From Lachnospiraceae bacterium (GTDB lineage: Bacteria > Bacillota > Clostridia > Lachnospirales > Anaerotignaceae), in the NCBI GenBank assembly GCA_910576545.1, contig CAJTKM010000003.1:62001-126000 (forward strand): a DNA stretch of 64,000 bases, given 5' to 3'. The translations under genes were made by a program, and so were the position numbers. Below, in pieces: positions 44,410 to 54,676 of this stretch; within the stretch, counting starts at the first letter, position 1; each line of letters starts with the position of its first letter. The notes under the pieces are model-generated. The model made no database searches and had not been told where the DNA came from. It saw nothing but the letters and a program-made list of their open reading frames with translations.

Positions 44410-45678
44410 ATGGAAACAGAAAAGAAGAAACGGCTGGAGCTGCTTGCGCCGGCCGGGGATTTGGAAAAACTGAAAATCGCGGTGCTATACGGCGCGGACG
44501 CGGTTTATATCGGCGGGGAGGCTTACGGTCTGCGGGCAAAGGCAAAAAACTTTACTGCGGAGGATATGGCGGAGGGCATTGCGTTTGCACATGCGCACGG
44601 TGTAAAAGTCTATATTACCGCAAATATTTTTGCACATAACGCCGATTTTGAAGGCATGGCAGAGTACTTCCGGACGGTGGAACGCATGGGCGCGGATGCG
44701 CTGATTATTTCGGATTTGGGCGTGTTTTCCGTTGCGCGGGAGGCTGTGCCGAATATGGAGCTGCACGTTTCCACGCAGGCGAACAACACCAATTACCAAA
44801 GCGCGCGGGCGTGGTATGGCTTGGGTGCGAAACGCGTTGTTGTGGCGCGGGAGCTTTCTTTGAGCGAAATCCGCACGATGCGTGATAAAATCCCTTCGGA
44901 TATGGAAATCGAGGCTTTTGTGCATGGTGCGATGTGTATTTCCTATTCCGGACGCTGCCTGTTGAGTAACTACCTCAGCGGAAGGGACGCGAACCGTGGG
45001 GCATGCGCCCATCCCTGCCGCTGGAAATATCATCTGGTGGAGGAAACAAGGCCGGGGGAATATATGGCAATTGAGGAGGACGAACGCGGGACATATATCT
45101 ATAATTCCAAAGACCTCTGTATGATTGAGCATATCCCCGAACTGGCAGAAGCGGGAGTATACAGCCTGAAAATCGAGGGACGCATAAAAACGCCGTTTTA
45201 TGTGGGAACGGTGGTAAAGGCGTACCGTCAGGCGATAGACGATTTTTACAACGACCCGGAACGCTATCAGGAACGCGTGCCATATTATTTGGAGGAGGTT
45301 TCCAAGGCGAGCCACAGGGCGTATACAACAGCGTTTTATTATGGCAAGCCGGATGGCAACCAGCAGGTCTACACCAATAATTCCTATATCCGCGAATATG
45401 ATTTCATTGGTATGGTGCAGAAGGATTGGGACGAAAAAACGGGGCTGGCTGTTGTGGAGCAGAGGAATAAATTTTCTGTTGGGGACGAGATTGAAGTCAT
45501 GCCGGCGGAAGGCGATTCTTTTGCTGTAAAGGTCACGGAGATTTGGAATGAGGCGGGCGAAAAGGTCGATTCCGCACCACATCCGCAGGAGATTCTGCGG
45601 GTACGCTTTGAGCGTCCGGTGAAAAAATTTGATATGCTGCGCAAAGAAACGCCTTTGGAAGAATCTCAGGGGCAGTAA
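44410..45678 (+). CDS. trhP: U32 peptidase-family tRNA hydroxylation protein (TrhP/YrrO-like)
   Basis: A 422-residue U32-family protein, the same length as Bacillus YrrO. ELLAPAGDLEKLKIAVLYGADAVYIG starts the barrel; EAFVHGAMCISYSGRCLLS and CAHPCRWKY carry the Fe-S-linked cysteines; a C-terminal beta domain follows. With TrmR it acts in prephenate-dependent 5-hydroxylation of tRNA U34. It starts 6 bases after trmR, so they form an operon. Confidence 0.83.
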   Translation: METEKKKRLELLAPAGDLEKLKIAVLYGADAVYIGGEAYGLRAKAKNFTAEDMAEGIAFAHAHGVKVYITANIFAHNADFEGMAEYFRTVERMGADALIISDLGVFSVAREAVPNMELHVSTQANNTNYQSARAWYGLGAKRVVVARELSLSEIRTMRDKIPSDMEIEAFVHGAMCISYSGRCLLSNYLSGRDANRGACAHPCRWKYHLVEETRPGEYMAIEEDERGTYIYNSKDLCMIEHIPELAEAGVYSLKIEGRIKTPFYVGTVVKAYRQAIDDFYNDPERYQERVPYYLEEVSKASHRAYTTAFYYGKPDGNQQVYTNNSYIREYDFIGMVQKDWDEKTGLAVVEQRNKFSVGDEIEVMPAEGDSFAVKVTEIWNEAGEKVDSAPHPQEILRVRFERPVKKFDMLRKETPLEESQGQ

Positions 45679-45697
45679 AAAGAAAAGGGAAGAAGCT

Positions 45698-46132
45698 ATG
45701 GAACTGACACAATGTATCAACTATCTGCTGACGACTTCGCAGCATACGGTTTTTCAATATCTGAATACAAAGCTTGCGCCTTATGACATTACGCCATCGC
45801 AGTATGGTATTTTAAGCTGCCTCTGGCAGAGGGAATTTGCCACGCCGAAACAGATTTCGGAAATACTCTGTCTGGAAACCTCGACTATTTCGGGTGTGTT
45901 GGACAGGATGCAGAAAAAAGGTCTGATTGACAGGGTGACAAATCGAGAGGACAGGCGCGAGGTGCGCGTAATTCCAACGGAAAAGGGAAAAAGCTTACAG
46001 GAGCCGATTTCTAAAATTATAGATGAGGTGAATGAGGAAGTCTTGAAATGCTTTTCTGCGGAGGAAACCGCGATACTCAAGAGAATGCTGCGTATGATTG
46101 CGGAAGGGAATCATTTTCTGGAAAAAGGATAA
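45698..46132 (+). CDS. MarR-family transcriptional regulator
   Basis: A 144-residue winged-helix protein: ITPSQYGILSCLWQ, then TPKQISEILCLETSTISGVLDRMQKKGLIDR (recognition helix) and the DRREVRV wing. The ligand is unknown. ATG 45698 follows GGGAAG. Targets may be its own operon or neighbours; no operator was identified. Confidence 0.85.
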   Translation: MELTQCINYLLTTSQHTVFQYLNTKLAPYDITPSQYGILSCLWQREFATPKQISEILCLETSTISGVLDRMQKKGLIDRVTNREDRREVRVIPTEKGKSLQEPISKIIDEVNEEVLKCFSAEETAILKRMLRMIAEGNHFLEKG

Positions 46133-46162
46133 TCACGAGATAAGAAATATGAATAAGATAAG

Positions 46163-46191
46163 AAGCGGGTGAAAAAGCCTGCTTTTTTCTT
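46163..46191 (+). terminator. intrinsic terminator after the MarR gene
   Basis: AAGCGGG (46163-46169) pairs with CCTGCTT (46178-46184), including one G-T pair, then TTTTC. On the opposite strand a CAGGGC/GCCCTG hairpin at 46212-46226 follows the sigK stop. Confidence 0.7.
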
Positions 46192-46227
46192 TTGGGAAAA
46201 AAGCTATGTAGCAGGGCAGAGCCCTGT

Positions 46228-46911
46228 TTATTCCTCTAAAGCGGCGTTGAGTTTTTTCAACGCTTTTTTTTCAATGCGTGAAACATAGGAGCGCGATATG
46301 CCGAGTTTTCCGGCGATTTCCTGCTGGGTCAGCACATCCTGATTCCATAGGCCATACCGCAGACAGATAACGAGCCGCTCCCTTGGGGTCAGCCGTTCGC
46401 GAACGGCACGCAGCATTTTCTGCGATTGAATGGAAAAATCCAGCTGGTCGGCGAAATCCGGCAGTTCGACATTGATGACATCCAGCATGACAAGCTCGTT
46501 TCCGTCGCGGTCTGTGCCGATTGGTTCATGAAGCGAAACGTCATTCTGGAATTTCTTTGTATACCGCAGCGACATCAGAATTTCATTTTCGATGCATCGG
46601 GAAGCATAGGTTGCCAGACGGATGCTTTTTTCTGCGTTATAGGAAAGGATTGCCTTAATCAGCCCGACAATGCCAATGGAAATCAATTCCTCCTGGTCCC
46701 TTTGCGGGCTGGCGTATTTTTTGGCGATATGCGCTACCAGTCTGAGATTGTGCAGTATCAGTTCCCGCTTTGCGGCTTCGCGTTCTTCCTCTGTGCCATT
46801 CAAAAACTGCTGCAGGCAGCGTTGCTCCTCCTCCCGCGAGAGGGGCTTGGGGAAGGAGCCGGACGAGGAAAACGCCGTCAGAAGCGGGATAGCGATAAGA
46901 AAAGGGAACAC
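46228..46911 (-). CDS. sigK: sporulation sigma factor SigK
   Basis: A 227-residue sigma-70 factor. GTG 46911 follows AGGAGG at 7 nt. A short hydrophobic N-terminus (FPFLIAIPLLTAF) precedes FPKPLSREEEQ, the pro-SigK arrangement; region 2 has RLATYASRCIENEIL, then VSLHEPIGTDRDGNE, and region 4 has QQEIAGKLGISRSYVSRIEKKAL. It directs late mother-cell transcription. The gene is intact, with no skin-type insertion. Confidence 0.88.
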   Translation of the reverse strand: MFPFLIAIPLLTAFSSSGSFPKPLSREEEQRCLQQFLNGTEEEREAAKRELILHNLRLVAHIAKKYASPQRDQEELISIGIVGLIKAILSYNAEKSIRLATYASRCIENEILMSLRYTKKFQNDVSLHEPIGTDRDGNELVMLDVINVELPDFADQLDFSIQSQKMLRAVRERLTPRERLVICLRYGLWNQDVLTQQEIAGKLGISRSYVSRIEKKALKKLNAALEE

Positions 46912-46914
46912 AGA

Positions 46915-47118
46915 CGCACCTCCTGTGGAAAAACCGTGGGACGCTGTCCCGCACCCTGCAAGGGTTTTCAGCCCTTGCCCCATTTTAACGATTGAAAATA
47001 AAATTTGGGGTCAAGCCTTTTTCAACAGGTACCGGAAAGAAGTCCGGACGCCGCAGGCAAAGTACTGACAGGCTTGAGAGAGTTTGAGGGCAAAGTCCTC
47101 AAGGTTTTCAGGTTTTTA
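46915..47118. repeat. GC-rich interspersed repeats in the sigK-spoIIAA gap
   Basis: Two related hairpin-rich units: 46915-46990, read on the minus strand into sigK (GGGACAGCGTCCCACGG core), and 47006-47118 on the + strand (GGGTCAAGCC ... GGCTTGA, then GGGCAAAGTCCTCAAGGTTTT). They resemble the copy at 43663-43730. No gene is present here. Confidence 0.6.
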
Positions 47119-47215
47119 TTCATTTTATGATGCGGCGCCGTTGTCTGTGCGTGTCTGAACAGGAATGATTCTGTCCTTTTTTTTCAGGACGTGGCATATC
47201 CTGCCGTAACTTGCG

Positions 47216-47245
47216 GAGGAAAAAACGTGGGACGCTTCTAAAATC
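47216..47245 (+). promoter_or_regulatory. possible sigma-H-type promoter of spoIIAA
   Basis: AGGAAAA near 47217 followed after about 16 bases by AAAAT resembles the sigma-H pattern (AGGAWWW ... GAAT) known for spoIIA operons. The match at -10 is imperfect. Confidence 0.35.
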
Positions 47246-47285
47246 AGGTATAGTGTTATTAGCGTAATTGGAAGGAGGAAACGAG

Positions 47286-47639
47286 ATGGAACTGCGTTTT
47301 ACAAAAAGGAATCAGACGCTGATTGCCCATATCTCAGGAGAAATTGACCATCATACTTCAGGCGAACTCCGCCTGAAGATTGACAGGGCCCTGGAACAAA
47401 TCAGCGGGAAGAATATTATTTTCTGTTTTCGGGAGGTGACCTTTATGGACAGCTCCGGAATCGGCATGATGATTGGGCGGTACAAACAGATACAGAGCCT
47501 GGGCGGGCGTGTTGCCATTGCCTGCGCATCCCCGAAGGTCGCGGATATCATTGCCCTTTCCGGTCTGGGGCGGCTGCTGCCGGATTATGATGAGCTGAAA
47601 GCCGCGCTTGCCTATGTGGAAGGGAGGGAGGCGGAATGA
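47286..47639 (+). CDS. spoIIAA: anti-sigma F factor antagonist
   Basis: A 117-residue STAS-domain protein, GGAGGAAACGAG before ATG. FMDSSGIGM contains the serine phosphorylated by SpoIIAB and dephosphorylated by SpoIIE. Unphosphorylated it releases SigF in the forespore. First gene of the standard three-gene operon, overlapping spoIIAB by 4 nt. Confidence 0.95.
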   Translation: MELRFTKRNQTLIAHISGEIDHHTSGELRLKIDRALEQISGKNIIFCFREVTFMDSSGIGMMIGRYKQIQSLGGRVAIACASPKVADIIALSGLGRLLPDYDELKAALAYVEGREAE

Positions 47640-48064
47640 GGCCGGAGAACGAAGCAAGGGTATTTTTTACGGCAGTATCGGAAAATGAGAGCTTTGCGCG
47701 GCTGTTTGCGGCAGGCTTTTTTTCACAGCTTGACCCTACGGTTTCGGAAATCACAGATATCAAGACCGCGGTATCGGAAGCGGTAACGAATGCTATCATC
47801 CACGGCTACGAACGGCGGGAGGGCATGGTAGAGCTGTACTGCGCATATCAGGAGCGGAAGGTTTACATAGAGGTTGCGGACCAGGGACGCGGCATTGAGG
47901 ACGTTGCACAGGCACGTGAACCGTTGTATACCTCCAAGCCGGAACTGGAACGCTCCGGCATGGGATTTACAATCATGGAAACCTTTATGGAAAATATGCG
48001 GGTAGAGAGCGTAGTGGGCGAAGGCACACGGGTTTATATGGAAAAAACACTCTCTGAAGAATGA
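47636..48064 (+). CDS. spoIIAB: anti-sigma F factor / SpoIIAA kinase
   Basis: A 142-residue GHKL ATPase-kinase. KTAVSEAVTNAIIHGY is the N-box, VADQGRGIED the G1 box and SGMGFTIMETFM the G2 box. It binds SigF and phosphorylates SpoIIAA. Overlaps spoIIAA (ATGA). Confidence 0.95.
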   Translation: MRPENEARVFFTAVSENESFARLFAAGFFSQLDPTVSEITDIKTAVSEAVTNAIIHGYERREGMVELYCAYQERKVYIEVADQGRGIEDVAQAREPLYTSKPELERSGMGFTIMETFMENMRVESVVGEGTRVYMEKTLSEE

Positions 48065-48074
48065 GGTGAGCGGA

Positions 48075-48788
48075 ATGGAGCATACATTTACACTCATTCA
48101 GAAGGCACAGCAGGGCGACCAGGAGGCGAAAGATATTCTGCTGCGGGAAAACTCAGGGCTGATATGGAGTGTTGTGCGCCGGTTCAAGGGGCGCGGCGCG
48201 GAGCAGGAAGATTTGTACCAGATTGGGGCGATTGGCCTGCTGAAATGCATTGAGAAATTCGATTTTGCTTTTGATGTAAAATTTTCGACATACGCAGTAC
48301 CGATGGTGATGGGGGAGATTCGGCGTTTTCTACGGGACGATGGAGCGGTAAAGGTCAGTCGGAGCCTGAAGGAGCTGGCATTTCGGGCAAAACGCTTGCA
48401 GGAGAAAGCAATGCTGGAAGAAAACCGCGAGATGACGATGCAGGAACTTGCGGAGGCCTTAGAAGTGGAACCGGAGGAAGTGGTTCTTGCGCTGGAGGCA
48501 GGGCGGGAAGTAGAAAGCCTGTATGCGGCGGCAGGAGGCGGGGAGGAGGCGCCTCTGCGGCTGATTGACAAGCTTTCGGATACAACAGAGAATGAGAAAA
48601 TGCTGGACAGGCTTTCACTGAAAGAGGCGATGGGAACATTAGAGGAAAAAGAACGCCAGATAATTTTAATGCGATATTTTCAGGACAGGACACAGGCGGA
48701 TGTGGCAAAGGAAATTGGCATATCACAGGTACAGGTTTCACGTATTGAGAAAAAGACATTGCTGCGGATGCGGCGGGCAATGGAATAA
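48075..48788 (+). CDS. sigF: forespore sigma factor SigF
   Basis: A 237-residue sigma factor; GAGGTGAG selects ATG 48075. Region 2: EDLYQIGAIGLLKCIEKFDFAFDVKFSTYAVPMVMGEIRRFLRDDG; region 4: QADVAKEIGISQVQVSRIEKKTL. It drives early forespore transcription and is held inactive by SpoIIAB. Confidence 0.95.
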   Translation: MEHTFTLIQKAQQGDQEAKDILLRENSGLIWSVVRRFKGRGAEQEDLYQIGAIGLLKCIEKFDFAFDVKFSTYAVPMVMGEIRRFLRDDGAVKVSRSLKELAFRAKRLQEKAMLEENREMTMQELAEALEVEPEEVVLALEAGREVESLYAAAGGGEEAPLRLIDKLSDTTENEKMLDRLSLKEAMGTLEEKERQIILMRYFQDRTQADVAKEIGISQVQVSRIEKKTLLRMRRAME

Positions 48789-48802
48789 GTAAGGAAAATA
48801 CG

Positions 48803-48850
48803 CAGACGTCCCACTCTGCCGCAAGGCTGTGCGGCGGGGCGGGACGCCTG
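48803..48850. terminator. long GC-rich stem-loop after sigF
   Basis: CGTCCCACTCTGCCGCA (48807-48823) pairs with TGCGGCGGGGCGGGACG (48830-48846) with two mismatches. There is no U-run, so it may be a repeat-derived bidirectional terminator. It shares the GGGACG...CGTCCC core with the sigK-side repeat. Confidence 0.5.
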
Positions 48851-48911
48851 ACTGAGTGATAATAATGTAAGTACAGAGCGCGTTCTGCTGAAAAATCCAG
48901 AGAGTTTTCCT

Positions 48912-49259
48912 TTACAGCTTTGTGTGGCATTTCGGGCAGGTCTGCTGTCCGGGCGTTAAGGGGAACCCGCATTTCTGGCAGTGAGAGGCACGTCCCACAA
49001 TCTGCATATCCTGTTTCCAGAGCTGCGTTTCTTCGCCGCGCTCAATGGCCTGCCCCGCTTCGGGACTGATGGAAAAGACCATATCACAGCAGTCAGAAAC
49101 AGCGTAGTATTTCTTTCCCCATTTGAAAAGCGGGGCAAAAATGCTGAATGTGGAATACATCATGTAAACGGAAACGCTGCTGTATTTCCCGCATTTCTGG
49201 CACATTGTGTTCTGACGGAAATTCAACTCTTTCGATACGGCGGAAACTCCAAATAACAT
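48912..49259 (-). CDS. zinc-ribbon protein of unknown function
   Basis: A 115-residue protein, ATG 49259 behind AGGAGTG. MCQKCGK near residue 18 and CQKCGFPL...CPKCHTKL at the end are two zinc-ribbon half sites. The middle (LFKWGKKYYAVSDCCDMVFSIS) is a mixed domain. Probably a cytosolic metal-binding protein; role unknown. Confidence 0.65.
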   Translation of the reverse strand: MLFGVSAVSKELNFRQNTMCQKCGKYSSVSVYMMYSTFSIFAPLFKWGKKYYAVSDCCDMVFSISPEAGQAIERGEETQLWKQDMQIVGRASHCQKCGFPLTPGQQTCPKCHTKL

Positions 49260-49507
49260 AAAAAACACTCCTGTCTTATAAAATTTCCTCAGGGCGGATG
49301 TACCCTGTATATATCCCAGCGGAAAAATACGGCGGTGCCGCAAATGCCGCGGAGTATTCATCTTTACATCTTACTGTGAACATGATAAAATATTGCAAAC
49401 GGCGGGGAGCCTGCAAAACATGGTTTGTTTTGGAACCATTTCCCCGTTTCTATGATAGTCCAATTCGGGGAATTTTGCAAGACTTTCAAAGAGGGAGGGG
49501 AAAGAAA

Positions 49508-49609
49508 ATGAAGATATCTCGTTTGGTTGTCAGCGCAGTGTCGTTTGCAGTATCTGCGGCACTTCTGACGCTGAGTATTATTGACATGTTTCAGAATGAT
49601 GAATACTAA
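49508..49609 (+). CDS. small single-span membrane peptide (33 aa)
   Basis: ATG behind GGGAGGGGAAAG. A 33-residue peptide, KISRLVVSAVSFAVSAALLTLSIIDMF then an acidic end. It looks like a short membrane protein or small regulatory peptide. The preceding gap, 49260-49507, shows no gene. Confidence 0.45.
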   Translation: MKISRLVVSAVSFAVSAALLTLSIIDMFQNDEY

Positions 49610-49682
49610 GCGCGCATAAAACAGCAAAGGAATGGGGACAATGGAGGCAGGTGCGCTGCCGCTTCTGTTCTCCATAAAGAAA

Positions 49683-49745
49683 CAGGCCGGACGGCGCATG
49701 GGAATCCATGATGCTGTTCCGTGCCTGCTTTTTCTTTCTTTATTG
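49683..49745 (+). terminator. intrinsic terminator
   Basis: CAGGC...GCCTG closes a stem with imperfect inner pairs (CGGACGGC / GCTGTTCCG), followed by CTTTTTCTTTCTTTATT. It ends the small peptide transcript and insulates gap. Confidence 0.65.
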
Positions 49746-49807
49746 ATAAAGGGATTTTTGCAGAGAGTTGTTTTTCCAAAAAAATGAAAAAAATTTTCAG
49801 TTTTATG

Positions 49808-49835
49808 TTGTGGAAATTTTTTTTTGTGGTATACT
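49808..49835 (+). promoter_or_regulatory. sigma-A promoter of gap
   Basis: TTGTGG (49808-49813) and TATACT (49830-49835), 16-base spacing, with a T-rich spacer. The leader can form a GGACAxTTT/AAAxTGTCC stem (49846-49880), then AATGAGGAGG before the ATG. Confidence 0.65.
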
Positions 49836-49892
49836 ATAACCAATAGGACATTTTTGGAATGCCAATATGGAAAGTGTCCCACATAATATTAA

Positions 49893-50921
<1,029 letters not shown>

Positions 50922-50936
50922 GAAATAGAAATGAAA

Positions 50937-50980
50937 AAAAGGTTGTATGGATGAAAATGTCCATACAGCCTTTTGTATTT
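50937..50980 (+). terminator. intrinsic terminator of gap
   Basis: GGTTGTATGGA (50941-50951) pairs with TCCATACAGCC (50960-50970), extended by A-T pairs, then TTTTGTATTTT. It also lies at the 3' end of the convergent membrane gene. Confidence 0.85.
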
Positions 50981-50986
50981 TGGGTA

Positions 50987-51337
50987 TTACTGCCTGATTT
51001 TATGATATGCGAAGCAGGAAACCAGCATTGCCGCGATTCCCAAAGCCAGATAAACGCCTGCGTACAGGAAAAACGACGTTTCATTTCCTGCAAGGAATAT
51101 CCATGCGCCAGGCAGGAACAGGGCTGCCGAAATAATTGGCAGGCTCCACATTTTTCTGACGTCTTTTCCTGCAAAAATGCCCACAAGGACAGAATACGCA
51201 GGGTCAACAGCAAAAAACAGTGCAAGAGTTATGCCCATTCCCGTATCGGCATTCCCGAAAGTTACGGCAAGCCATGGCAGCAGGAGCATTACCGCCGCCG
51301 AAGCTGTAAACCAAAAGAGAAATGCTTTTTTCCGCAT
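50987..51337 (-). CDS. small multi-span membrane protein
   Basis: A 116-residue protein with four hydrophobic segments and little else. AGGGTGAT precedes the ATG. It starts 5 bases after the prfA stop, so it probably belongs to the yqhQ-prmC-prfA operon. Function unknown. Confidence 0.65.
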   Translation of the reverse strand: MRKKAFLFWFTASAAVMLLLPWLAVTFGNADTGMGITLALFFAVDPAYSVLVGIFAGKDVRKMWSLPIISAALFLPGAWIFLAGNETSFFLYAGVYLALGIAAMLVSCFAYHKIRQ

Positions 51338-51341
51338 GATA

Positions 51342-52406
51342 TCACCCTTCCTGTAATTTTGTCATTTGCTCTGTTGTAATCAGTGCGTCCATGACTTCGT
51401 CCAGCTCTCCGTCCAGAATGGAATCAATTTTATGCAGCGTCAGACCAATACGGTGGTCTGTTACCCGCCCCTGCGGGAAATTATATGTGCGGATGCGCTC
51501 GCTCCTGTCACCTGTGCCGACTTGTGCCCGACGGTCTGCGGAGATAGCCGCGTCATGCGCCTGACGTTCCCGTTCATATACGCGGGCATACAGCACCTTT
51601 AACGCCTGTTCTTTATTTTTCAGCTGAGATTTTTCATTCTGGCAGGATACTACAATGCCTGTCGGCAGGTGTGTCATACGGACGGCAGAATCTGTTGTAT
51701 TGACACATTGCCCGCCGTTGCCCGAAGCGCGGAACACATCTACGCGCACATCGTTCATATCAATATGCACATCGACCTCCTCCGCTTCCGGCAGCACAGC
51801 AACTGTTACGGTGGAGGTGTGGATTCGTCCGCCGCTTTCTGTTGCGGGAATCCTCTGTACTCTGTGTACGCCGCTTTCGTATTTCAGGCGGGAATACGCT
51901 CCCTTGCCGGTTATCATGAAGGAAACCTCTTTGAATCCGCCTAAATCACTTTCACTGGTGTTCATCAGTTCAGTTTTCCAGCGGCGGCGTTCAGCATACC
52001 GCGCGTACATCCGGTATAAATCCCCTGCAAACAATGCCGCTTCATCGCCGCCCGCACCACCGCGGATTTCCACGATGACATTTTTCTCATCATTCGGGTC
52101 TTTCGGCAGGAGTAGTAGCATGATCTCCTTTTGCAGAGTTTCAAACCGTTCTTTATTTTCCGAAAGCTCTTCCTTTACCAGTTCTCGAAAATCATCCTCA
52201 AGCTTTTCACCCAAAAGCTCTGTTCCTTCTGCTATGGCGTTTTTGGTTTCCCTGTATTCCCGGTATTTTTCCACAATCGGCGTCAAATCGCTGTATTCCT
52301 TCATCAACCGCCGCCATTCTGTCTGATTGGCAATGATATCAGGGTCGTTGACCTGGTCCGCCAAATCCATATATCTCTGTTCAATTTCCGCCAAACGGTC
52401 AAACAT
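51342..52406 (-). CDS. prfA: peptide chain release factor 1
   Basis: A 354-residue RF1 from ATG 52406, overlapping prmC by 8 nt. GSGNGGQ-type segment ([16 protein letters not shown]) contains the GGQ that triggers peptidyl-tRNA hydrolysis; the PxT stop-codon reader region lies upstream (IPATESGG). Terminates at UAA and UAG. Adjacent PrmC methylates the GGQ glutamine. Confidence 0.95.
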   Translation of the reverse strand: MFDRLAEIEQRYMDLADQVNDPDIIANQTEWRRLMKEYSDLTPIVEKYREYRETKNAIAEGTELLGEKLEDDFRELVKEELSENKERFETLQKEIMLLLLPKDPNDEKNVIVEIRGGAGGDEAALFAGDLYRMYARYAERRRWKTELMNTSESDLGGFKEVSFMITGKGAYSRLKYESGVHRVQRIPATESGGRIHTSTVTVAVLPEAEEVDVHIDMNDVRVDVFRASGNGGQCVNTTDSAVRMTHLPTGIVVSCQNEKSQLKNKEQALKVLYARVYERERQAHDAAISADRRAQVGTGDRSERIRTYNFPQGRVTDHRIGLTLHKIDSILDGELDEVMDALITTEQMTKLQEG

Positions 52407-53283
52407 TGCTTTCCAACTCCGTTTCTGTTTTTCTGCCAAATACCACTCTGTCCAGCCCTGCCAGATCCTTCCGGATTTCAACTTGTATAAAGCCGCCGTC
52501 CTTCATAAGGCGCAGTAAATCTTTTCCCTGGTCATATCCGATTTCAAAAAAAAGCCAGCCGCCCGGACGGAGCCATTTCCGGCTTTCCTGAATGATGCGG
52601 CGGTAAAAATCTAGCCCGTCCGCCCCTCCGTCCAATGCGCTCCACGGCTCAAACTCCCGTACCTCCTGCATCAGTGTCGGGATTTCCTTCCGCCGGATAT
52701 AGGGAGGGTTGGAAATGACCGCATCCAGCCTGCCTTTCCATTCCTCAGGTAAAGCGGAAAATAAATCGCTTTCATAAAATGTAATTTCCACGCCATTGCG
52801 TTGTGCGTTTTTTTCCGCATACGTCAATGCTGCCGGACTGATATCCACAGCAAGCAGATTATCAAATGTTCCATATTTCCCAAGGGCAACCGGAATACAA
52901 CCGCTGCCTGTGCCGATATCCAGCAGGGTTCCACAGCCATTTTGTTTTTCGAGTATGGATTCTACCAGTATTTCAGTATCATCGCGGGGAATCAGCACGC
53001 CTTCGCCCACAAAAAAGGGCAGGCCCATAAATTCCCATTCCCCCAGAATATATTGCAGGGGACGGCCGTTTTCCCGTTCCGAAAGAAACCGCTGGTATAT
53101 TGTATCTGCCTGTGCGGGGAGAGGCTCATTTTCCCGCAGTATCCGCTCTGCACGTGTCAGCCCTGCTGCATGTTCCAGTAAAAGAGCAGCTTCCAACGCG
53201 TAATCGGATTTTCCAGCAGCTTTCAGCATTGCTCTGCCTTCCCGCAGTGCGCCGCCAAATGTCAGGGGATTATTCCTGCTCAC
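52399..53283 (-). CDS. prmC: release factor glutamine methyltransferase
   Basis: A 294-residue SAM methyltransferase. [15 protein letters not shown] is motif I and ISNPPYIRR is the NPPY catalytic motif. The GTG start overlaps the end of yqhQ. It N5-methylates the GGQ glutamine of RF1/RF2. The yqhQ-prmC-prfA order is typical in Clostridia. Confidence 0.93.
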   Translation of the reverse strand: MSRNNPLTFGGALREGRAMLKAAGKSDYALEAALLLEHAAGLTRAERILRENEPLPAQADTIYQRFLSERENGRPLQYILGEWEFMGLPFFVGEGVLIPRDDTEILVESILEKQNGCGTLLDIGTGSGCIPVALGKYGTFDNLLAVDISPAALTYAEKNAQRNGVEITFYESDLFSALPEEWKGRLDAVISNPPYIRRKEIPTLMQEVREFEPWSALDGGADGLDFYRRIIQESRKWLRPGGWLFFEIGYDQGKDLLRLMKDGGFIQVEIRKDLAGLDRVVFGRKTETELESNV

Positions 53284-54208
53284 TTTCCAGTACCCCTTTC
53301 ATCGCGGCAATAGCGCATTCGATCTGGCTGTCATCCGGCTCTGCGGTCGTCAGCTTTTGCAGGCAGAAGCCAGGATAGCTGACCATCTGTACCAGTTTGC
53401 TTTCCGAACGTCCTGCCCAGCGGATTACCTCATAGGAAATCCCTGCGATAAACGGCACAAGCAGGATACGCGTTACCAGACGCAGAAGGAGCTGGTCTGT
53501 CCGCACAAAAAAGAATACCACCATGCTTATCAGCATGACAAACAGCAGAAAGCTGGTCCCGCAGCGTTTATGCAGCCTTGTGCAGGGGCGCACGTTTTCT
53601 ACGGTCAGTTCCGCGCCGCTTTCAAAGCAGTTGATTGTCTTATGCTCTGCACCGTGATACTGGAATACCCGCTTGATTTCCTTCATATGGGAAATCAGAA
53701 ACAGGTACGCCAGAAAAATCAAAATGCGCAGAAGTCCCTCAATTACGCCCAATGCCCATACAGGCACCATAGTTTTGAAAAAGTTCCCCAGCCAGACTGG
53801 CAACAGGAAAAACAGCAGCATTCCAAGCACAAGGGAAAGGCACACGCTGAAATAAATCAGAATATCGTTGATTTTGTCGCCCAGTTTATCCTGCAAAAAT
53901 TTTTCAAACGGGCTGAGTTCTTCCTCAGTCCAATCCTCCCCGGCAATTTCTGCTGAACGCATCAGTATTTTCGTCCCTGTTACCAGAGAATCCCAAAAAG
54001 CGGAAATCCCGCGAAAAATCGGGAAACGGAACAGCCCTTTTTTTCCTAAGCCGCCCCATTCCTTTTTTTCAACGGTAATGCCGCCCTCCGGATTGCGCAC
54101 GGCCATGGCGTAGATTTCTTTTCCCCGCATCATAACGCCCTCTATAACTGCCTGCCCGCCGATGTTGTTCGGATTCGGGTCTTTTTTCTTCTCACTCTCC
54201 TGTGACAT
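53270..54208 (-). CDS. DUF1385 (YqhQ-like) membrane protein
   Basis: A 312-residue protein. GGQAVIEGVMMRG at residues 18-30 and QYHGAEHKTINCFE in the middle are the DUF1385 signatures; several membrane helices flank the second. The conserved His/Glu residues suggest metal binding, but the activity is unknown. First gene of the operon with prmC and prfA. Confidence 0.88.
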   Translation of the reverse strand: MSQESEKKKDPNPNNIGGQAVIEGVMMRGKEIYAMAVRNPEGGITVEKKEWGGLGKKGLFRFPIFRGISAFWDSLVTGTKILMRSAEIAGEDWTEEELSPFEKFLQDKLGDKINDILIYFSVCLSLVLGMLLFFLLPVWLGNFFKTMVPVWALGVIEGLLRILIFLAYLFLISHMKEIKRVFQYHGAEHKTINCFESGAELTVENVRPCTRLHKRCGTSFLLFVMLISMVVFFFVRTDQLLLRLVTRILLVPFIAGISYEVIRWAGRSESKLVQMVSYPGFCLQKLTTAEPDDSQIECAIAAMKGVLESEQE

Positions 54209-54230
54209 CTTTCTGCCTCCTTAATTTATC

Positions 54231-54274
54231 AAAAAAGCAGAGAAGCCAAGCAGATTTCCTTCATGCTTCTCCGC
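54231..54274 (-). terminator. intrinsic terminator or attenuator in the yqhQ leader
   Basis: On the minus strand GCGGAGAAGC pairs over ten positions with GCTTCTCTGC, followed by six T. It lies 23 bases upstream of the yqhQ start, with no minus-strand gene close upstream, so it may attenuate the operon or end a transcript from further upstream. An 11-codon frame (MKEICLASLLF) spans it. Confidence 0.65.
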
Positions 54275-54465
54275 CTATTTATCATAACGCATATTGTAGG
54301 AATGTTCAAGAGTTTGTCTGTTTGGTTTCTGTGCAAAAAATGCATAGTTTTTGTTTCATTTCCGGCGATTTCCCCAGAGGGCCTCTGAAATTGTGGATAA
54401 AACATGCAAAAATACAAAAAATCCCTCTGCCGATTTACAGACAGAGGAAGGCATGGGGGAATAAA

Positions 54466-54497
54466 AAAGGACAGGATTTTCCTGTCCTTTCAGTTTT
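54466..54497. terminator. bidirectional terminator hairpin
   Basis: AAAGGACAGGA (54466-54476) pairs with TCCTGTCCTTT (54480-54490), then TTTTT nearby on + and AAAAAA before it for the minus strand. The surrounding 54275-54676 gap shows this, a CCTCTG/CAGAGG stem (54424-54447) and no gene. Confidence 0.65.
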
Positions 54498-54676
54498 TGT
54501 ACGCCGAATAGGCAAGACAAAACTCCCGGTTATACTGGGGGGGATAAGTAAAAAAAGCTTTAGCAATAGAATAACTCTCCTGTGTTATGATAAAGATGGT
54601 CTGGCAACCACAAATAAAACATAGGAGTGATGTTGTATCATTTTAGTTGACACATTATATGCAAGGATATCAATGC

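Noticed and set aside
44485-45720. 411-codon open frame opposite the U32 peptidase gene
   Set aside because: Shadow of a GC-biased coding strand; the product has no recognisable domain and the + strand protein is full-length and conserved.
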